From Faecalicatena sp. (lineage in GTDB: Bacteria; Bacillota; Clostridia; Lachnospirales; Lachnospiraceae): a DNA stretch of 6,149 bases. Shown here piece by piece: positions 4,174-6,149 of the stretch (position 1 is its first letter; the number at the start of each line of letters is the position of its first letter). Below the pieces are notes generated by a model. It was not told the origin of the DNA. It saw only the letters and a program-made list of their open reading frames with translations, and did not search any database. The stretch spans positions 1 to 6,149 of the forward strand of contig VSNK01000311.1 of assembly GCA_009774255.1 (NCBI GenBank), read 5' to 3'. Made by a program: the position numbers and the translations under genes.

Positions 4174-6149
4174 CTATTCCTGCGCCGTCCGCTTCAAATA
4201 ATAGAAACCATATGCCGGAATATGCACGCCTGCCGGCTGTATCTCCTCTCCGGAGATCAGATCTACATATTTTCCGTCTATTTCATTGATCCACGCAATT
4301 TTGTTATATTCACTGAAGTTGAACAGTCCGAAGAGCTTTTCTCCTTCATAATATCTTCCGATGCACAGCACTCCCTGCTCCCATGTTTCCACTGTCCATA
4401 CATTTGCGTTGGTCACGAATACCTTCTCAGATTTACGGATTTCTTCCAATTGGCTGAGTTTCCGGAACATCTTCCCTTCCACGGTCTCCGGATCCGTAAT
4501 ATTCTCCGCAAGTTCCCATCTCATGGCCCCCCGATGGATATAGCGGGAATCTGCCGCCTTATCCGGATCCTCTTTGTAAGTGTAGTCATTGACCTGTCCC
4601 ATCTCATCCCCGCTGTACAATACCGGGATTCCGGACTGCATGAACATATACGCATGCAGCATCACATCCAACTGGATGGCTTTTTCCATCGCCTCCGCGT
4701 CCTGTTCAAATCCTGCCTTTTCGATACCGCACATCGACGCTGTTGTACCGCAGAAGCGGGCGTCTCCAAGCACCAGATCCTCATTGTAAAGCTCCCCGCG
4801 GCTGGTGCTGTTTCCCGTATATCCCCGGAAATAATCATTCAGATACTGCTTATGAGGACGCTCCTTGATCCCCTGCTGCTCCAGGGTCGGATAATCCAGC
4901 CCCCATCCGATATCATCATGACAGCGCAGATAGTTCAGAAATACATATTCTTTCGGAAGGTTATTTACAATATCAAGCTGCCGCTTCAGAAGCCGTACAT
5001 CCTTTGTCGCCACCGTATGCCATGTAGTGGCCATAGTAGTAACATTATAAAGCATATGGCATTCCGGCTTTTCCACCGTTCCAAAATATGGAACCACCTT
5101 TTCCGGTTCCATGACCACCTCACCCAACAGCAGAATTCCCGGGCACACGATCTCACCGATCATACGCATCATACGCACAATCGTATGTACTCTCGGCAGA
5201 TTCCGGCAGCTGGTATTCAGCTCCTTCCATATATAAGGAACCGCATCAATACGGATCACGTCAATTCCCTTATTTGCCAGGAACAGGAAATTGTACATCA
5301 TCTCATTGAAAACTCTTGGATTCTGATAATTCAGATCCCACTGATACGGATAAAATGTTGTCATAACATAATGCTTAATGTCATCCAGCCAGGTAAAATT
5401 CCCTGGCGCCGTAGTCGGAAACACCTGCGGTACGGTGCGCTCATACTGCTGCGGAATGGAATCATTGTCAAAGAAGAAATACCGGCTCATGTATTCGCCT
5501 TCTCCCTGACGGGCACGCTTCGCCCATTCATGATCCTCCGAAGTATGGTTCATGACAAAGTCCATACATACATTCATATTTTTTTTACGGCATGCTGCGG
5601 TAAGGCTTTCCAGATCCTCCATGGTTCCCAGCTTTTCCTGCACTTTGCGGAAATCGGAAACGGCATAGCCGCCGTCAGAACGCCCCTTCGGCGTATCCAA
5701 AAACGGCATCAGATGAATATAATTCACATTGCTCTTTTCCAGATAATCCAGCTTCTCTTCCACACCCTTGATATTCCCGGCGAAGTTATCAATGTACAGC
5801 ATCATTCCGAGCATGTCATTGTGCTTATACCAATTCGGATCCGATTCACGCTTCTCGTCCGTTTCCTTGAGTTCCGAATTCCTCTCCTCGTAAAATCTAT
5901 GAAGGTTGTCACACAGTTCCGCGAACATAGAGTCATTTCCATAGATCTCCGTATACAGCCACTTCAATTCATCAAAATGGCGGTTGAATCTTCTTCTGTA
6001 TACCTCTTCCAGTCTGTTCCTTTCCTCCTCGGACAGCTCCGGCTCCGCCGCTTTCTCTTCGTCCGGCACCTCGGTTTCTACTGCTTCAACCGCTTCCTCT
6101 TCTTCTGCTGCCTCATCTTCCTCCGTCACCTTGGTTTCTACTGCTTCAA
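4174..6149 (-). CDS. Amylosucrase-type GH13 enzyme (5' end beyond the window)
   Basis: 657 residues plus the stop are visible; the frame is open at the right edge, so the start is missing. Numbering from the GTG at 6129 as residue 1, the GH13 regions are complete: DFVMNH (190-195), RIDAV with the nucleophile D295, LLGE with the acid/base E337, and CHDDIGW with D405. SDGGY (151-155) and the Arg of YIHR (533) match, from memory, the residues that hold sucrose in Neisseria amylosucrase, and RFCGTTASMCGIE (458-470) is also typical. Amylosucrase (GH13 subfamily 4) splits sucrose, adding glucose to an alpha-1,4-glucan and releasing fructose; some relatives only hydrolyse sucrose. An all-helical N-terminal domain (about 35-105) and a C-terminal beta domain (about 565-648) flank the barrel. 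Before the enzyme lies a very acidic, Glu/Ala-rich stretch with a 20-residue repeat, unusual for the family. Tandem stops TAG and TAA end the gene. Trehalose synthase is less likely because of the sucrose-site residues. Confidence 0.88.
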   Translation of the reverse strand, partial: EAVETKVTEEDEAAEEEEAVEAVETEVPDEEKAAEPELSEEERNRLEEVYRRRFNRHFDELKWLYTEIYGNDSMFAELCDNLHRFYEERNSELKETDEKRESDPNWYKHNDMLGMMLYIDNFAGNIKGVEEKLDYLEKSNVNYIHLMPFLDTPKGRSDGGYAVSDFRKVQEKLGTMEDLESLTAACRKKNMNVCMDFVMNHTSEDHEWAKRARQGEGEYMSRYFFFDNDSIPQQYERTVPQVFPTTAPGNFTWLDDIKHYVMTTFYPYQWDLNYQNPRVFNEMMYNFLFLANKGIDVIRIDAVPYIWKELNTSCRNLPRVHTIVRMMRMIGEIVCPGILLLGEVVMEPEKVVPYFGTVEKPECHMLYNVTTMATTWHTVATKDVRLLKRQLDIVNNLPKEYVFLNYLRCHDDIGWGLDYPTLEQQGIKERPHKQYLNDYFRGYTGNSTSRGELYNEDLVLGDARFCGTTASMCGIEKAGFEQDAEAMEKAIQLDVMLHAYMFMQSGIPVLYSGDEMGQVNDYTYKEDPDKAADSRYIHRGAMRWELAENITDPETVEGKMFRKLSQLEEIRKSEKVFVTNANVWTVETWEQGVLCIGRYYEGEKLFGLFNFSEYNKIAWINEIDGKYVDLISGEEIQPAGVHIPAYGFYYLKRTAQE
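6028..6147 (-). repeat. 60-bp in-frame tandem repeat in the amylosucrase N-terminus
   Basis: On the minus strand two units of 60 bases (6147-6088 and 6087-6028) both start GAAGCAGTAGAAACC and encode EAVET(K/E)V(T/P)(E/D)E followed by an acidic A/E-rich run. Identity is highest in the first 15-17 bases and then decays. The bases TT preceding the first unit are the same as those preceding the second, so more units may lie to the right of the window. Confidence 0.75.

Noticed and set aside
6127..6129. GTG at 6129 as the start of the amylosucrase-type gene
   Set aside because: The frame stays open to the window edge, no Shine-Dalgarno precedes the GTG, and it lies inside the tandem repeat (EAVETKV).
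1..6149. CRISPR array, tRNA, rRNA, phage or toxin-antitoxin genes
   Set aside because: No regularly spaced direct repeats, no tRNA-like cloverleaf or rRNA sequence noticed, and all long open frames are accounted for.

Overview
The window looks like chromosomal DNA of a gut Firmicute, most likely a Lachnospiraceae/Clostridium-cluster anaerobe (C. scindens, C. hylemonae and relatives come to mind). The grounds are strong AGGAGG-type ribosome binding sites, sigma-A promoters of the TTGACA/TATAAT type, a standard Firmicute upp gene, and a short-chain dehydrogenase that closely resembles my memory of the clostridial 12alpha-hydroxysteroid dehydrogenases of bile-acid-converting bacteria. The assignment rests on recognition of protein families, not on a search.

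Layout, left to right. 1-282: intergenic, with small hairpins, a 28-bp-stem palindrome and an extended -10 promoter. 283-1047 (+): IclR-family regulator. 1048-1537: no gene; two small inverted-repeat elements without transposase, each with its own target duplication, sit inside what was a single rho-independent terminator, followed by another strong hairpin. 1538-2188 (-): HAD phosphatase. 2189-2437: divergent promoter region with two copies of a 12-nt-arm palindrome. 2438-3067 (+): upp. 3068-3255: hairpin cluster and a bidirectional terminator. 3256-4056 (-): the SDR/probable 12alpha-HSDH, with a perfect-consensus promoter. 4174-6149 (-): amylosucrase-type GH13 enzyme whose 5' end runs off the window behind an acidic repeat-bearing N-terminus.

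The five genes do not form an obvious pathway. Each of the four complete genes has its own candidate promoter (weak for the HAD gene), and most are insulated by hairpins. They are a regulator of unknown target, a phosphatase, pyrimidine salvage (uracil to UMP), a probable bile-acid hydroxyl oxidoreductase and a sucrose-using glucan synthase or hydrolase. The SDR lies downstream of the amylosucrase in the same direction, so read-through is possible, but its own promoter is strong.

The most notable non-coding signals are: (1) a reconstructable nested insertion of two MITE-like elements in the iclR terminator; (2) a dispersed palindrome with arms GTTACAGTTCAC / GTGAACTGTAAC found near the promoter-side ends of genes across the window; (3) a perfect 15-bp A/T palindrome at the predicted transcription start of the probable 12alpha-HSDH; (4) a 60-bp tandem repeat encoding the acidic N-terminus of the amylosucrase. 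I see no phage, CRISPR, toxin-antitoxin, tRNA or rRNA features.
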